Of a stretch of 64,000 nt of DNA, positions 33,816 to 42,541 are shown piece after piece. The notes below the pieces were generated by a model. It searched no databases and was not told where the DNA came from. It saw only the letters and a program-made list of their open reading frames with translations. Source of the DNA: Tabrizicola fusiformis (lineage in GTDB: Bacteria; Pseudomonadota; Alphaproteobacteria; Rhodobacterales; Rhodobacteraceae). The position numbers and the translations under genes are program-made. Position 1 is the first letter of the stretch. Each line of letters starts with the position of its first letter. The DNA is taken from assembly GCF_013328815.1 (NCBI RefSeq), contig NZ_JABUHN010000009.1, positions 1 to 64,000 on the forward strand. The letters run 5' to 3'.

Positions 33816-33991
33816 GGGGCGGCTCCTTCGGCTCTGCCGTTCTCGCACGGGGGAAGGCCGGTCCTCAAGCCGGTGGAAACCGATTGTTGCCAGATCGCGC
33901 GGAACGGGAGCGAAATGACCGCAAGACGGTCATGTTCCTGCCGCGCTTCACCGTCAGGTTGATCCCGACACCGCATCCAAGGGAGGTCAAC

Positions 33992-34141
33992 ATGACCCGC
34001 GTCCGCGCCCTCTTTGCCCGCATCGGCCTTTTCGCCCGCAAGGCGCAGGCCCCCGATCCGTTTGAGGGCCGCCTGATCCGCATTGGCATCCGCGAGCGGC
34101 GGCGCGACGGCGGCTGCCCCTATCAGCTTTTCAGAAACTGA
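33992..34141 (+). CDS. Small basic protein, 49 residues
   Basis: MTRVRALFARIGLFARKAQA is followed by PFEGRLIRIGIRERRRDGG and a short CPYQLFRN end. GGGAGG stands five bases before the ATG, an excellent ribosome-binding site. The protein is Arg-rich with an amphipathic N-terminal helix. No family recognised. It overlaps the 3' end of convergent mipZ by 11 bp. Confidence 0.55.
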   Translation: MTRVRALFARIGLFARKAQAPDPFEGRLIRIGIRERRRDGGCPYQLFRN

Positions 34142-34940
34142 CCTCGACGCCCGGCAGTTTCAGCGCCTTCATCAGGTCGCGCACTTCCTGCCGGGCCGCC
34201 ACGTTGGACAGGTTCAGCACATCCACCCCGGTGTCGCGCAGGTCCAGCACGGTCAGCCCGCGCGGGAAAAGCTCGCGGAAGATCACCCGCTCGGCAAAGC
34301 CGGGCGCCACGCGAAAGCCGATGCGGCGCGACAGGTCTTCCAGCGCAGCCCCCACCTTTTTCTTGTTGTGCATCGCCTGCGCCCCCAGCCGGTTGCGCAA
34401 CACGATCCAGTCGATCGGCTTCAGCCCGGCCTGCGCCCGCAATTGCCGCGCGTTCCACACCATCTCGGAATAGATCGACGGCCCCTTGACCTTGCCCGTC
34501 TCGGGATCGACGCGCGCCAACAGGTCGAAATCAACGAAACTGTCATTCAGCGGCGTGATCAGCGTGTCGGCAAGGCTGTGGGCCACCTGGCTCAACCGTG
34601 TATGGCTACCGGGGCAGTCGATGATGATGAAATCGCTGGTCGGCTCCAGTGCGGCGACGGCGGCCGACAGCCGCGCGTCATAGGGATTTTCCCCCGCCGG
34701 AATCTGGGCCGGGGCAAGGTCGGGCAGATCGCGGTAATCGGGCACCGGCAGGTCAAGCCCCTGCCGCGCCAGATAGGCGCGGCGGTTCTCGACATAGCGG
34801 CCAAAGCTTTTCTGCCGCAGGTCAAGGTCCAGCGCCCCAACGCGGTGGCCCAGCCGCGCCAGCGCGGTGGCCACATGCATCGAGGTGGTCGATTTGCCCG
34901 AGCCACCCTTTTCGTTTCCGACAACGATGATATGCGCCAT
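34131..34940 (-). CDS. mipZ: Cell division positioning ATPase MipZ
   Basis: 269 residues, ParA/MinD superfamily. The deviant Walker A NEKGGSGKSTTSMHVATAL starts at residue 8. IIIDCPGSHTRLSQVAHSLA is Walker B with the MipZ-specific segment, and NRLGAQAMHNKKKVGAALED is typical of the alphaproteobacterial MipZ family. It forms a gradient from the poles through ParB and inhibits FtsZ assembly away from midcell. Single gene, divergent to no obvious partner. Confidence 0.93.
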   Translation of the reverse strand: MAHIIVVGNEKGGSGKSTTSMHVATALARLGHRVGALDLDLRQKSFGRYVENRRAYLARQGLDLPVPDYRDLPDLAPAQIPAGENPYDARLSAAVAALEPTSDFIIIDCPGSHTRLSQVAHSLADTLITPLNDSFVDFDLLARVDPETGKVKGPSIYSEMVWNARQLRAQAGLKPIDWIVLRNRLGAQAMHNKKKVGAALEDLSRRIGFRVAPGFAERVIFRELFPRGLTVLDLRDTGVDVLNLSNVAARQEVRDLMKALKLPGVEVSF

Positions 34941-35025
34941 GCTGCGACTTCCCCAGAACCGGCCGATCTCGGCGGACTTCCGCTATAAGGGGCCGGCGCC
35001 GCGAAGGGAAGCGTTCCGCGACGCG

Positions 35026-35454
35026 CTATGAGGTCGGCGCCTCTTCGCCGCAACGGATCGTCACATTCACGCAGCGCCCCGCAGGCCAGTCGGTGCGGCC
35101 CCAGCAATAGCCGTCCAGTGCCGCCACCCGCCGCATGATCCAGACCGCCGGGGCACCATCCTCGGTCAGCCGGGTTTCCCCTTCGATCCGCATGGTGACC
35201 ATGTCGGCATCATGGCTCAGAACCTCATAGCTGCCTTCCAGCCGCTCTTCGCCGCGAAAATCGGTGATCGGATGGTCCCAGACAAAGAAAGCCCGGCTGC
35301 GGGCGGCATCAAAACTCACGCGATGGGGGTTTCGCGCGCAGGTGTTGGGATTGAAGGTTGCGCCGAAGCGGCCCGACAGATCGTCAAAGATATCTGCCCG
35401 GGCGGGCACTGCGGCCAGCACGAGGGCAAGGCACAAAAGGCGAATCGGCATCAT
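35026..35454 (-). CDS. Exported hypothetical protein
   Basis: 142 residues with a clear signal peptide (MPIRLLCLALVLAAVPARA). The mature part has three cysteines and a beta-rich pattern (HPITDFRGEERLEGSYEVLS, MVTMRIEGETRL, CVNVTIRCGEE). No named family recognised. Two adjacent ATG codons exist at 35454 and 35451 with GAGG immediately before; either could be used. It follows the rpmE terminator in the same orientation, so it has its own transcription or relies on read-through from upstream. Confidence 0.72.
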   Translation of the reverse strand: MMPIRLLCLALVLAAVPARADIFDDLSGRFGATFNPNTCARNPHRVSFDAARSRAFFVWDHPITDFRGEERLEGSYEVLSHDADMVTMRIEGETRLTEDGAPAVWIMRRVAALDGYCWGRTDWPAGRCVNVTIRCGEEAPTS

Positions 35455-35494
35455 CCTCGAACCCTGTCGCCTTTCGCCGCCCCCCGCAAATGAA

Positions 35495-35520
35495 AAGGCG
35501 CGCCCCGGGGGACGCGCCTT
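35495..35520 (-). terminator. Terminator of rplS-rpmE
   Basis: AAGGCGCG/CGCGCCTT, an 8-bp stem around a GC-rich loop; on the minus strand it is followed by TTCATTT. It stands 20 bp behind the rpmE stop and ends the operon. Confidence 0.85.
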
Positions 35521-35540
35521 GATCGCTGCATGGGTCAGGC

Positions 35541-35762
35541 TCAGAAGCCCAGACCGGCATATTTGTTCTTGAACTTCGACACGCGGCCGCCGGTGTCCAT
35601 CAGCTTGGCCGACTGGCCGGTCCAGGCCGGGTGCGCCAGCGGGTCGATGTCGAGCGCCAGCGTGTCGCCTTCCTTGCCCCAGGTCGAGCGGGTCTCGTAG
35701 GTCGAACCATCCGTCATCTTGACGGTGATCGTGTGATAATCGGGGTGAATACCGCTTTTCAT
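35541..35762 (-). CDS. rpmE: 50S ribosomal protein L31, non-zinc form
   Basis: 73 residues: [20 protein letters not shown] and the conserved SGRVSKF-like element ([13 protein letters not shown]). The CxxC zinc ligands of the C+ form are missing; there is no cysteine in the protein, so this is a C-minus L31 that functions without zinc. It follows rplS by 11 bp. Confidence 0.97.
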   Translation of the reverse strand: MKSGIHPDYHTITVKMTDGSTYETRSTWGKEGDTLALDIDPLAHPAWTGQSAKLMDTGGRVSKFKNKYAGLGF

Positions 35763-35773
35763 CTGTCCGCTCC

Positions 35774-36148
35774 TTACTCGTCTTTGGCTTTGTAGTTCGT
35801 GACTTCCGCGATCCGGGCCGATTTGCCGCGACGCGAGCGCAGATAGTAGAGCTTGGCGCGACGGACCTTGCCGCGACGCACCACTTCGATGCTGTCGATG
35901 TTGGTCGAGTAGAGCGGGAACACGCGCTCGACACCTTCGCCGAACGAGATCTTGCGGACGGTGAACGAGGCCGAGATGGTCGCGCCACCCTTGCGGCCGA
36001 TCACGACGCCTTCGTAGTTCTGCACGCGCGAACGGGTGCCTTCGGTCACTTTGTAGCCGACGCGAACGGTGTCACCGGCCTTGAAATCCGGGATGGTCTT
36101 GCCGAGGGCGGCGATCTGCTCCGCCTCGATCTGTGCGATCAGGTTCAT
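35774..36148 (-). CDS. rplS: 50S ribosomal protein L19
   Basis: 124 residues. It carries the family motifs [33 protein letters not shown] and [21 protein letters not shown]19 sits at the 30S-50S interface. In most bacteria rplS follows trmD directly; here an opposite-strand gene intervenes and rplS has its own promoter and a leader of about 200 nt. AAGGA precedes the ATG. Confidence 0.98.
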   Translation of the reverse strand: MNLIAQIEAEQIAALGKTIPDFKAGDTVRVGYKVTEGTRSRVQNYEGVVIGRKGGATISASFTVRKISFGEGVERVFPLYSTNIDSIEVVRRGKVRRAKLYYLRSRRGKSARIAEVTNYKAKDE

Positions 36149-36166
36149 CGCAAGTCCTTTCGATGC

Positions 36167-36240
36167 TCGGGGTAATGCCCCGAAGATGATGCCGCACCAG
36201 CGCTCTTGGTCTTCGACCGGGTCCCTACCCTTTCAGGGTA
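36167..36240 (-). promoter_or_regulatory. Structured leader of rplS
   Basis: Two hairpins lie in the transcribed leader: TCGGGG/CCCCGA (36167-36183) immediately before the ribosome-binding region, and TACCCT/AGGGTA (36226-36240). Ribosomal protein operons often use such leaders for autogenous control by the encoded protein; no such mechanism is established for L19 here. Confidence 0.4.
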
Positions 36241-36358
36241 AGCCCGCCAGAGATGGGGCCTGCTTTTGGGGGCCGACCCCGGGCTGACCCCCGGCGAAGC
36301 GGATGAGGGCAAAGGCCATGGGAATCGGGTCCGGCGGGCCAAGGCCCCGGACAGGGCG

Positions 36359-36387
36359 CGTATAGGGGTGACAGGGCCGACGGTCAA
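36359..36387 (-). promoter_or_regulatory. Housekeeping-type promoter of rplS-rpmE
   Basis: On the minus strand TTGACC, exactly 17 bases, TATACG. This is a near-consensus sigma-70 promoter placing the start around 36352, some 200 nt before rplS. The rest of the 421-bp gap, from 36388 to 36569, shows no further gene or motif that I can support. Confidence 0.7.
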
Positions 36388-36569
36388 GGGATTTGCCCGG
36401 CGGGACGGCATCGGCACCAGGCCCCGTATTGCCTGCCACAGTCGCCCGGCCATGTCTGCCCCCGTCTGCCCAATTCGGCCAGATCAGGTTGCGCCGCCCC
36501 ATTGCCTGTGCCTTTATGGCGCAAAACAGGCGGGGCCCCTGCCCCGGCCAAGTGCCAGGAATATCGCAC

Positions 36570-37562
36570 ATGCGGGTTATGCTGGTTGGAACCTCCAACT
36601 CGATCTTCAAGGACGGATACCGCGCCGAGTTTGAAAGCAACAGCGCTGTCACCCGGTTTAAATATCATGGGATGGGGGCGTCCTCTTCGATCATCCTGCC
36701 GTATTTTCTGGCGAACGAGGATCTGGCCGAATTCGACTTTCTGGTGATCGAAACCTCGATCAACGATGTGCTGCAATACATCAAGGGCGTGCTGAGTGCC
36801 GATCAGATCCGCGACAACCTGCGTTGGGCGTGTGCAAGGGCCGTCAGCGCCGGGTGCAAGCCCGTGGTCATGATCATGCCGACGCTGGGCGGTGTCCGAA
36901 AGCGCAACATCGCCGATGTGATCCACCGGCAGGTCGCGGCGGAATTTCAGGCCGGCTACATCGACGGCTACGATTTTGTGCGCACCGCCACCCTGTTCAA
37001 ACCGCAAAAACCGGCCGGTTTCTTCAAGGACCAGTCCCATCTCAAACCCGCGATCGGACGGATTGTCGGCAAACTGGCGATTGCCAAGATGAAAAGCCTT
37101 GACGGCGCCGCGCTGCCGCCGGTTACGCTTGGCCACGATTTCCGCACGATCCTTGCCGGCGATCTTACGGATCAGCCGCTGGTGCGCACCAATTCGCTGA
37201 TGACCATTTCCAGCCATGTGCTGGGCGAGGGCGATACCCTGACGGTCGATATCGGTGCCGGAAACGCCCTGTCGGGGCTTGCCATGAACCGGGTCGAATC
37301 CTGGGGTTTCCTGAACTTGCGCGGCAAGACTTCGGCGACCATGCCTCTGACGACCCGCTATTCCAAGCTGGCGGTCAGCTTTCTGGCCGGGGTCAAGGCG
37401 GTGCCGGCGCTTTTGCCGGATGCCGAAGGGCGGATCACCCTGTCGATCTCTGCCAAACCACAGTTCGGCACCTTGGTCAGCGTGCCGCAGAGCAGCAACA
37501 GCGCCGGACCGGAGGGCGCGCAGGTTGAGCTGATGGGGCTGGTGCTGCGCCGCGACCTCTAG
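36570..37562 (+). CDS. SGNH/GDSL-hydrolase-like protein
   Basis: 330 residues. Block I is [15 protein letters not shown] with the presumed Ser nucleophile, block III is [10 protein letters not shown] with the Asn, and block V is [11 protein letters not shown] with the Asp-x-x-His pair near residue 160. That set is the SGNH hydrolase pattern seen in polysaccharide O-acetyl esterases and transferases. The C-terminal 150 residues form a beta-rich region without a recognised name. No signal peptide. It runs opposite to the ribosomal cluster and its stop overlaps the trmD stop by four bases. GC is lower than in neighbours by eye. Confidence 0.7.
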   Translation: MRVMLVGTSNSIFKDGYRAEFESNSAVTRFKYHGMGASSSIILPYFLANEDLAEFDFLVIETSINDVLQYIKGVLSADQIRDNLRWACARAVSAGCKPVVMIMPTLGGVRKRNIADVIHRQVAAEFQAGYIDGYDFVRTATLFKPQKPAGFFKDQSHLKPAIGRIVGKLAIAKMKSLDGAALPPVTLGHDFRTILAGDLTDQPLVRTNSLMTISSHVLGEGDTLTVDIGAGNALSGLAMNRVESWGFLNLRGKTSATMPLTTRYSKLAVSFLAGVKAVPALLPDAEGRITLSISAKPQFGTLVSVPQSSNSAGPEGAQVELMGLVLRRDL

Positions 37563-38368
37563 CTGCGCGGCAAGCGCGCCAGCAGGTCAGGCCGCCGTTC
37601 GCCGGTGATGCGCAGCGCCTCGGCCCGGCGCCAGCGGGCGATTTCGGCATGGTTGCCGCTGGTCAGCACCGCCGGAATCTCGCGCCCTTCCCAGACCTGC
37701 GGCCGCGTATATTGCGGATGCTCCAGCAGCCCCTCGGAAAAACTTTCCTCGTCGGTTGACGCCTGATTGCCGAGCACGCCGGGCAACAGCCGCACGGTGG
37801 CATCCAGCACGGCCTGCGCCGCAATCTCGCCGCCGGTCAGAACGAAATCGCCCAGCGAAATCTCTTCGATATTCCAATGGTCCAAAAGCCGCTGGTCCAC
37901 CCCCTCGAACCGGCCGCAGAGCAGGGTCATGCCGTCGCAGGCGGCCAGCCGCCGCGCCGCCGCCTGATCGAACGGACGGCCCCGCGGGGACAGATAGACC
38001 ACCGGCCAGCGGGCGCGGTCGGGCGTATCCTCGGCCGCGTGGCGTAGGGCGCGGTCCAGCACATCGGCGCGCAGCACCATGCCTGCACCGCCCCCCGCGG
38101 GCGTGTCATCGACATTGCGATGCTTGCCTTCGCCGAATTGTCGCAGATGGATGGTCTGCAACCGCCAGAGCCCGATATCCAGCGCCTTGCCGGTCAGCGA
38201 CAGGCCCAGCGTGCCCGGAAACGCCTCGGGGAAAAGGGTGATCACCCGTGCCTCCCACGCGCCTTTCAGGCGGGGCGCCTCTTCCATCAGGTCGCGCGGT
38301 TTCAGGCTGGCGCGGATCGACAGGCGGCCATGGGATTTCGTCGGCTGGGGTGCGGGTTCGTCAGTCAT
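37559..38368 (-). CDS. trmD: tRNA (guanine-37-N1)-methyltransferase
   Basis: 269 residues, with about 35 extra residues before the conserved core ([16 protein letters not shown]). The trefoil-knot SAM site is shown by [28 protein letters not shown] and [26 protein letters not shown] completes the C-terminal domain. It methylates G37 of tRNAs to prevent frameshifting. An internal start near the core is possible. It follows the sulfotransferase-like gene on the minus strand. Confidence 0.96.
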   Translation of the reverse strand: MTDEPAPQPTKSHGRLSIRASLKPRDLMEEAPRLKGAWEARVITLFPEAFPGTLGLSLTGKALDIGLWRLQTIHLRQFGEGKHRNVDDTPAGGGAGMVLRADVLDRALRHAAEDTPDRARWPVVYLSPRGRPFDQAAARRLAACDGMTLLCGRFEGVDQRLLDHWNIEEISLGDFVLTGGEIAAQAVLDATVRLLPGVLGNQASTDEESFSEGLLEHPQYTRPQVWEGREIPAVLTSGNHAEIARWRRAEALRITGERRPDLLARLPRS

Positions 38369-38377
38369 GCCCGGGTT

Positions 38378-39208
38378 CTAGTCGATCGGCGGCCCGCTGG
38401 AAAGCGGCGGCTTGCCCTCGACCAGCAGCCGGGCCAGCGTGACCATCTCATGCTTGATACGGTCAAGCTCGTCGGGGTCCAGCCCGGCCCGGTTCAGCCG
38501 CACGAAGGTATCGGCAAGATCCACCGGCGTGTTGCGCCCCACCGGCGGCACCGGGGACAGGGTGCTGCGCAGGGCATCGGGCAGGCGGATCAGATCATAC
38601 AGCGCCTCGACCGGGCCAAGACGGCGCGGTGCCAGCAGTTCAAGCGGCACCTCATGCAATCGGGCCGGGGCCAGCAGCGGCACCAGATCCCGCAGAATCG
38701 CGCCGGGATCGGCGGCGGCGGCATGGTTGCGGGCAAAGGCGCGGGCGGTCAGCACCATGTCGGGATGTTTGGACAATTGCCAGTGGATCGAGCGCAGCCA
38801 GTCCGGCCCGGCCCGCGTCGTCAACAGCACCTCGACCTCGGCGGCGGGAAAGCGGCTTTGCAGCGCCTGCACCACCTCGGGCAGCAGGAACCTTGCGGCG
38901 GCATAATCCATGCGGCCAAGGCGCCCGGGCATGTGGCCCACCAGATCCTCGCATGAGATCAGCAAGCCCTGATGCGACCGCAACCGCAACCCGCCCAGCC
39001 AAAGCGCCAATGCGTTGCGCAAATCCGGCAGGGCGGACGGCTCAACCGAGGTGGCAAGTGCCGCCCTGCCCGCCGCCGCCAAAGGGCGCGACAGGGCGGC
39101 GGTCTGCACCAGAAAGCGCGGGCCAAGCGCGGCACGATGGGCTGCGAGGGCGGCCTGCACGCTGCTGGTGCCCGTCTTGTGAAACCCCGCGTGCAGCACG
39201 ATGCGCAT
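38378..39208 (-). CDS. Sulfotransferase-like P-loop protein
   Basis: 276 residues. The N-terminal strand-loop MRIVLHAGFHKTGTSSVQAA matches the 5'-phosphosulfate loop of PAPS-dependent sulfotransferases, and LLTTRAGPDWLRSIHW resembles the 3'-phosphate site with Arg and Ser. The remainder is helical and not specifically recognisable. It is wedged between a membrane protein and trmD in the ribosomal cluster with spacings of a few bases, so it is cotranscribed with them. Acceptor unknown. Confidence 0.72.
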   Translation of the reverse strand: MRIVLHAGFHKTGTSSVQAALAAHRAALGPRFLVQTAALSRPLAAAGRAALATSVEPSALPDLRNALALWLGGLRLRSHQGLLISCEDLVGHMPGRLGRMDYAAARFLLPEVVQALQSRFPAAEVEVLLTTRAGPDWLRSIHWQLSKHPDMVLTARAFARNHAAAADPGAILRDLVPLLAPARLHEVPLELLAPRRLGPVEALYDLIRLPDALRSTLSPVPPVGRNTPVDLADTFVRLNRAGLDPDELDRIKHEMVTLARLLVEGKPPLSSGPPID

Positions 39209-39211
39209 GGC

Positions 39212-40090
39212 CTATTCCCGGGGGGCCAGATCCATGGTCAGCGCCAGAAGGTCGCGCAGCGGCATTTCGGCCGCGCTGTCCGCCACCCGGTCGATCCGCG
39301 CCATCAGGGTTTCAGGACTGGGGCAGGCATCCCAAAGCCCGGGGTCGTCCGACAGGCTGCGGACCAGTTCGGTTGCATAAAGCGTCAGCAAGGCGGGGTC
39401 GTCGGGCAACAGCATCAGGCAGCGGGTGGGATAATCGCCGCCGCCGAAATGCACCGCGCTGCCCTCGGTCGCGTGCAGGATCAGCGCCTGCCAGTCGGCC
39501 CGGCGCGGCGTTCCGGCGACGCGGGCGAAAAGCCGCTCTTGCAGGGCGCGGGGGTCCAGCTCTTCGATGGCGCGGTGCATCAGCCGGGCCACCGCTGCGG
39601 GGGCATCGTCGGGCAGCGCGTCAAGTTCGGCCAGAAAGCGGTCGATCATGCCGCCATCCGGCGGCGCCTCTCGCGGCAGCCCCTCGATCTGCGCCAGCGC
39701 CCCGGTCAGGAAGGCGTCCATTTCCGCTGCCTTGACCGGGTTCCAGACCAGCCGCGCCACGGGAATCGACAGCAGCGACAGACCCAGCGGCAGCGCCACC
39801 GGCAGGGGCGGCAGAAAGCCCATGACCCCGCCGATCCCCCGGCCGATGCCGAACATCAGCGCCACCAGCAGCACCTGCACCACCACCTGCCCCAGCGCCC
39901 GCACCGGCACCTCGGGGCGGGCCCAAGCCGACAGGTCACGCGGCCAGTCGCCGGGCCGCATCGTGATCAGCCACAGGGTGAAGATGGTGGCAAAGGCATA
40001 GACCATCGGCCAGCCAAACCCGGCCAGCCCCGCCAGAAGCGGGCCGAGATAAAGCAGCGCCGTCGCCGCCATCAACATCCTGATACGCAT
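39212..40090 (-). CDS. Hypothetical membrane protein
   Basis: 292 residues. There are four hydrophobic segments in the first 115 residues (MLMAATALLYLGPLLAGLAG, MVYAFATIFTLWLI, VVVQVLLVALMFGIG, LPLGLSLLSIPVARLVW), then a soluble helical domain of about 170 residues rich in Asp, Glu and Leu. No family recognised. It lies three bases before the sulfotransferase-like gene and 44 bp behind rimM, so it is part of the ribosomal transcription unit. Confidence 0.72.
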   Translation of the reverse strand: MRIRMLMAATALLYLGPLLAGLAGFGWPMVYAFATIFTLWLITMRPGDWPRDLSAWARPEVPVRALGQVVVQVLLVALMFGIGRGIGGVMGFLPPLPVALPLGLSLLSIPVARLVWNPVKAAEMDAFLTGALAQIEGLPREAPPDGGMIDRFLAELDALPDDAPAAVARLMHRAIEELDPRALQERLFARVAGTPRRADWQALILHATEGSAVHFGGGDYPTRCLMLLPDDPALLTLYATELVRSLSDDPGLWDACPSPETLMARIDRVADSAAEMPLRDLLALTMDLAPRE

Positions 40091-40134
40091 GGTTTGTCCC
40101 GCCTTTGCCGCGCAAGGTGACGGCGGATGCGGCT

Positions 40135-40647
40135 TTAGTCCAGCCCCTCGGGCAGGTCGGCGATGATCCGGCGCGCGGCCAGATCGACCGTCGGCACCGC
40201 CGCGCGGGTGAAGGGGATCATCAGCGCCACCTTGCGGCCATTGCCCGTCACCTCAAGGATATCGCCCGCGCCGTGGTTGTGGATCGCGTGCAGCAGGCCC
40301 AGCAGGGCGCCGCCGGTGTCGCGCACCTCAAGCCCGATCAGATCGGCGTGGTAGAATTCATCGGCGGGCAGCTTGGGCAGCCGCGTCCGGTCCACATAAA
40401 GCCCGGCACCGCGCAGGGCATCGGCCTCTTCCTTGGTCTTCACGCCCGACAGGCGCGCGCCAAGTCCGCCTGCAACAGGGCGGCTCAGGGTAATCTTGAA
40501 GCTGCGGCTGCCGTCTTCGGTAAAGACGGGGCCGTAATCGGCAATCGCCGTCGGCTCGGCGCAGAAGCTTTTCAGCCGCACCTCGCCGCCAACGCCAAAG
40601 GCGCCCGCGATGGAACCGATGCAGATGCGGTCGCTGTCAGCAGCCAT
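40135..40647 (-). CDS. rimM: 16S rRNA processing protein RimM
   Basis: 170 residues: ICIGSIAGAFGVGGEVRLKS opens the RimM N-terminal domain, LPKLPADEFYHADLIGLEV opens the PRC-barrel domain, and MIPFTRAAVPTVDLAARRI closes it. It binds S19 and assists 30S head maturation. It follows rpsP as in the canonical rpsP-rimM-trmD-rplS order. Confidence 0.97.
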   Translation of the reverse strand: MAADSDRICIGSIAGAFGVGGEVRLKSFCAEPTAIADYGPVFTEDGSRSFKITLSRPVAGGLGARLSGVKTKEEADALRGAGLYVDRTRLPKLPADEFYHADLIGLEVRDTGGALLGLLHAIHNHGAGDILEVTGNGRKVALMIPFTRAAVPTVDLAARRIIADLPEGLD

Positions 40648-40712
40648 GACGGCCCTCCGCTGTGGGGTGGAGGCGGCCCTGACCGTAAACGGGGGCCGCC
40701 TCTGACGGGATA

Positions 40713-41066
40713 TTATTCCGAAGCCGGAGCGGCAGCGCGGGCGGCCTTCTTGGCGGCGCGCTCCGCCATCTGCTTGCCGGGGACGGCGGCCTTGGTGTTG
40801 GCACGGACCTTCTTGGCCAGAACGCCGGCCGATTCCAGGAAACGCGCAACGCGGTCGGTCGGCTGGGCGCCTTGGGCCAGCAGTTCCTTGACGCGGTCGA
40901 GGTTCATCACCACGCGCTTTTCGTCGTCCTTGGCCAGCATCGGGTCATAGACGCCCAGCTTTTCCAGGAAACGGCCATCGCGGGGCATCCGCGAGTCCGA
41001 CAGGACGATCGAGTAGTGCGGGCGCTTCTTGGACCCACCGCGGGCGAGACGGATTTTCGTTGCCAT
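40713..41066 (-). CDS. rpsP: 30S ribosomal protein S16
   Basis: 117 residues: [20 protein letters not shown], the conserved [18 protein letters not shown], and an Ala/Lys-rich C-terminal extension common in alphaproteobacteria. I use the ATG at 41066, which has AAGGAGA just upstream; a longer in-frame start would run through the REP-like palindrome and is rejected. Confidence 0.98.
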   Translation of the reverse strand: MATKIRLARGGSKKRPHYSIVLSDSRMPRDGRFLEKLGVYDPMLAKDDEKRVVMNLDRVKELLAQGAQPTDRVARFLESAGVLAKKVRANTKAAVPGKQMAERAAKKAARAAAPASE

Positions 41067-41091
41067 TTTGGTTCTCCTTGGGATGGCAGAT

Positions 41092-41119
41092 GTAGGATGG
41101 GCAATATTGCCCATCCTAC
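41092..41119. repeat. REP-like palindrome, copy 5
   Basis: A perfect 28-bp palindrome: GTAGGATGGGCAAT and its exact complement ATTGCCCATCCTAC. It lies between the chorismate mutase stop and the rpsP ribosome-binding site, so inside an operon. Confidence 0.88.
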
Positions 41120-41125
41120 GGGGTT

Positions 41126-41425
41126 TCATTTCTGTAGTTTCTCGTGATGCCTGATGACTTCGGAGATGATGAAGTTCAGGAATTTCTTGGCAAACTCGGG
41201 GTCAAGGTTCGCCTCCTCCGCCAGCCGCTCCAGCCGGGCGATCTGACGTTCCTCCCGCGACGGGTCCGAGGGCGGCAGCCCGTGTTCGGCCTTGAGCCGG
41301 CCCACGCCCTGCGTGTGCTTGAACCGCTCCGCCAGGGTGAAGACCAGAATGGCGTCCAGCCGGTCGATCGACTCGCGGTGTTCCTTGAGCAGCGCGGCGG
41401 CGCGGGTGGCGGCGTCAACGGTCAT
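41126..41425 (-). CDS. Chorismate mutase, AroQ class
   Basis: 99 residues, the all-helical AroQ fold. The first helix holds the conserved Arg ([20 protein letters not shown]), the second follows [20 protein letters not shown] with the Lys and Asp, and the third is [17 protein letters not shown]. It converts chorismate to prephenate for phenylalanine and tyrosine. The ATG at 41425 gives the normal length. Placed between a GNAT gene and rpsP. Confidence 0.93.
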   Translation of the reverse strand: MTVDAATRAAALLKEHRESIDRLDAILVFTLAERFKHTQGVGRLKAEHGLPPSDPSREERQIARLERLAEEANLDPEFAKKFLNFIISEVIRHHEKLQK

Positions 41426-41483
41426 GCGGTCCTCACGGGTTGGGCGGCGGGGCGCCGGGTATCGGGGCGGATCGGGAACGGCA

Positions 41484-42014
41484 TCAGGCAAAGGCCCTCC
41501 GCGGCGGGTGGCGCCAGACCTGCATCGGGCCGTGCTGCGCGTGGGTGTATTCGTCTTCCAGCGTGCAGCCCATCCGCCTGGCCAGCGCCGCCGAACGGTC
41601 ATTGCCGACCGCAATCAGGCTAATCGCCGTGGTCCAGCCCAGCACCGAATAGGCCCAGTCGCGCGCCGCCGTCGCCGCTTCAAAGGCAAAGCCCTTGCCC
41701 TCGGCCTCGGGCGCCCAGACGGTCCAGCCGATTTCCGGCTCGGGCCAGCCTTCGGGGAACCACGGACCGCACATGCCAAGGGGGGCGTCCGTCTCGCGGT
41801 CGGCAAAGACGAACATCGAATAGCCGCGATGCACCCAATGGCCGGTCAGATGGCAGAAGGCCCGCCACGCCAGATTGCGGTCGATCGGCCCGCCGATATA
41901 GCGGGCGCGGTCGCTGCCGGCGCAGGCGGCCCAAGTCTCGAAATCGCCCGACTTGGGCGCGCGCAGCACAAGGCGCGGGGTTTCCAGCCGGGGAATGCCA
42001 CGAAGCTCGATCAT
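41484..42014 (-). CDS. GNAT N-acetyltransferase (RimJ/RimL-like), third of a tandem trio
   Basis: 176 residues beginning with the family pattern IPRLETPRLVLRAPKSGDFE and containing EIGWTVWAPEAEGKGFAFEA, the acetyl-CoA pyrophosphate-binding region. Family members acetylate ribosomal protein N-termini or small molecules; the substrate here is unknown. It overlaps the upstream paralogue by four bases. Confidence 0.9.
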   Translation of the reverse strand: MIELRGIPRLETPRLVLRAPKSGDFETWAACAGSDRARYIGGPIDRNLAWRAFCHLTGHWVHRGYSMFVFADRETDAPLGMCGPWFPEGWPEPEIGWTVWAPEAEGKGFAFEAATAARDWAYSVLGWTTAISLIAVGNDRSAALARRMGCTLEDEYTHAQHGPMQVWRHPPRRAFA

Positions 42015-42541
42015 GCCAGCCCCCGCAGGTCATGGCGGATCACCACATCGGTCGGGTCGGCGCCGGGGGCATCGGTGATCACCCCGCCCAGCCGCTTGCC
42101 CAAAGCGATCGAGCGGACATTGCCCGGGTCGATGTAATTGTCGATGTGGTCCCAGCCGAAACTTGCCCGCGCCCATGCCATCACGGCCCGCGCGCCTTCG
42201 GCGGCGATGCCCTGCCCTTCGGCGGCATCGGTCACGAACCAGCCGAGTTCGGGTTCAGGATAGCCCTCGGGCTGATAGATGCCGACCTCGCCGACGTAAG
42301 TGCCGCCCATCTCCATCGAGAAGGGGCCGAACCCCATCAGCGGCCATTGCCCCACTTCCGAAGCAAAGATGCGCCATGCCTGTTCGGCGGCAAACGGCCC
42401 GCCCTCCCAGACCGCGCGGTCCGAGGCGTAGAAGGCCAGCCGATGCGCGAAATCGGCATAGACCGGCATCCGCAACGTCAGGCGTTCCGTGGTCAGAACG
42501 GGCGCCGAGGGGAAGGCAATGCTGTCGGGGCGGCGGATCAT
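42011..42541 (-). CDS. GNAT N-acetyltransferase (RimJ/RimL-like), second of a tandem trio
   Basis: 176 residues, with TERLTLRMPVYADFAHRLAF near the start and ELGWFVTDAAEGQGIAAEGA as the acetyl-CoA loop. Same fold and nearly the same length as its neighbours, so the trio most likely arose by tandem duplication. Both ends overlap the adjacent genes by four bases (ATGA), implying coupled translation. Confidence 0.9.
   Translation of the reverse strand: MIRRPDSIAFPSAPVLTTERLTLRMPVYADFAHRLAFYASDRAVWEGGPFAAEQAWRIFASEVGQWPLMGFGPFSMEMGGTYVGEVGIYQPEGYPEPELGWFVTDAAEGQGIAAEGARAVMAWARASFGWDHIDNYIDPGNVRSIALGKRLGGVITDAPGADPTDVVIRHDLRGLA

Noticed and set aside
36570-40090. Mobile element or genomic island carrying the SGNH, sulfotransferase and membrane genes
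   Set aside because: No integrase, transposase, terminal repeats or target duplication could be found, so only an interrupted gene order is claimed.
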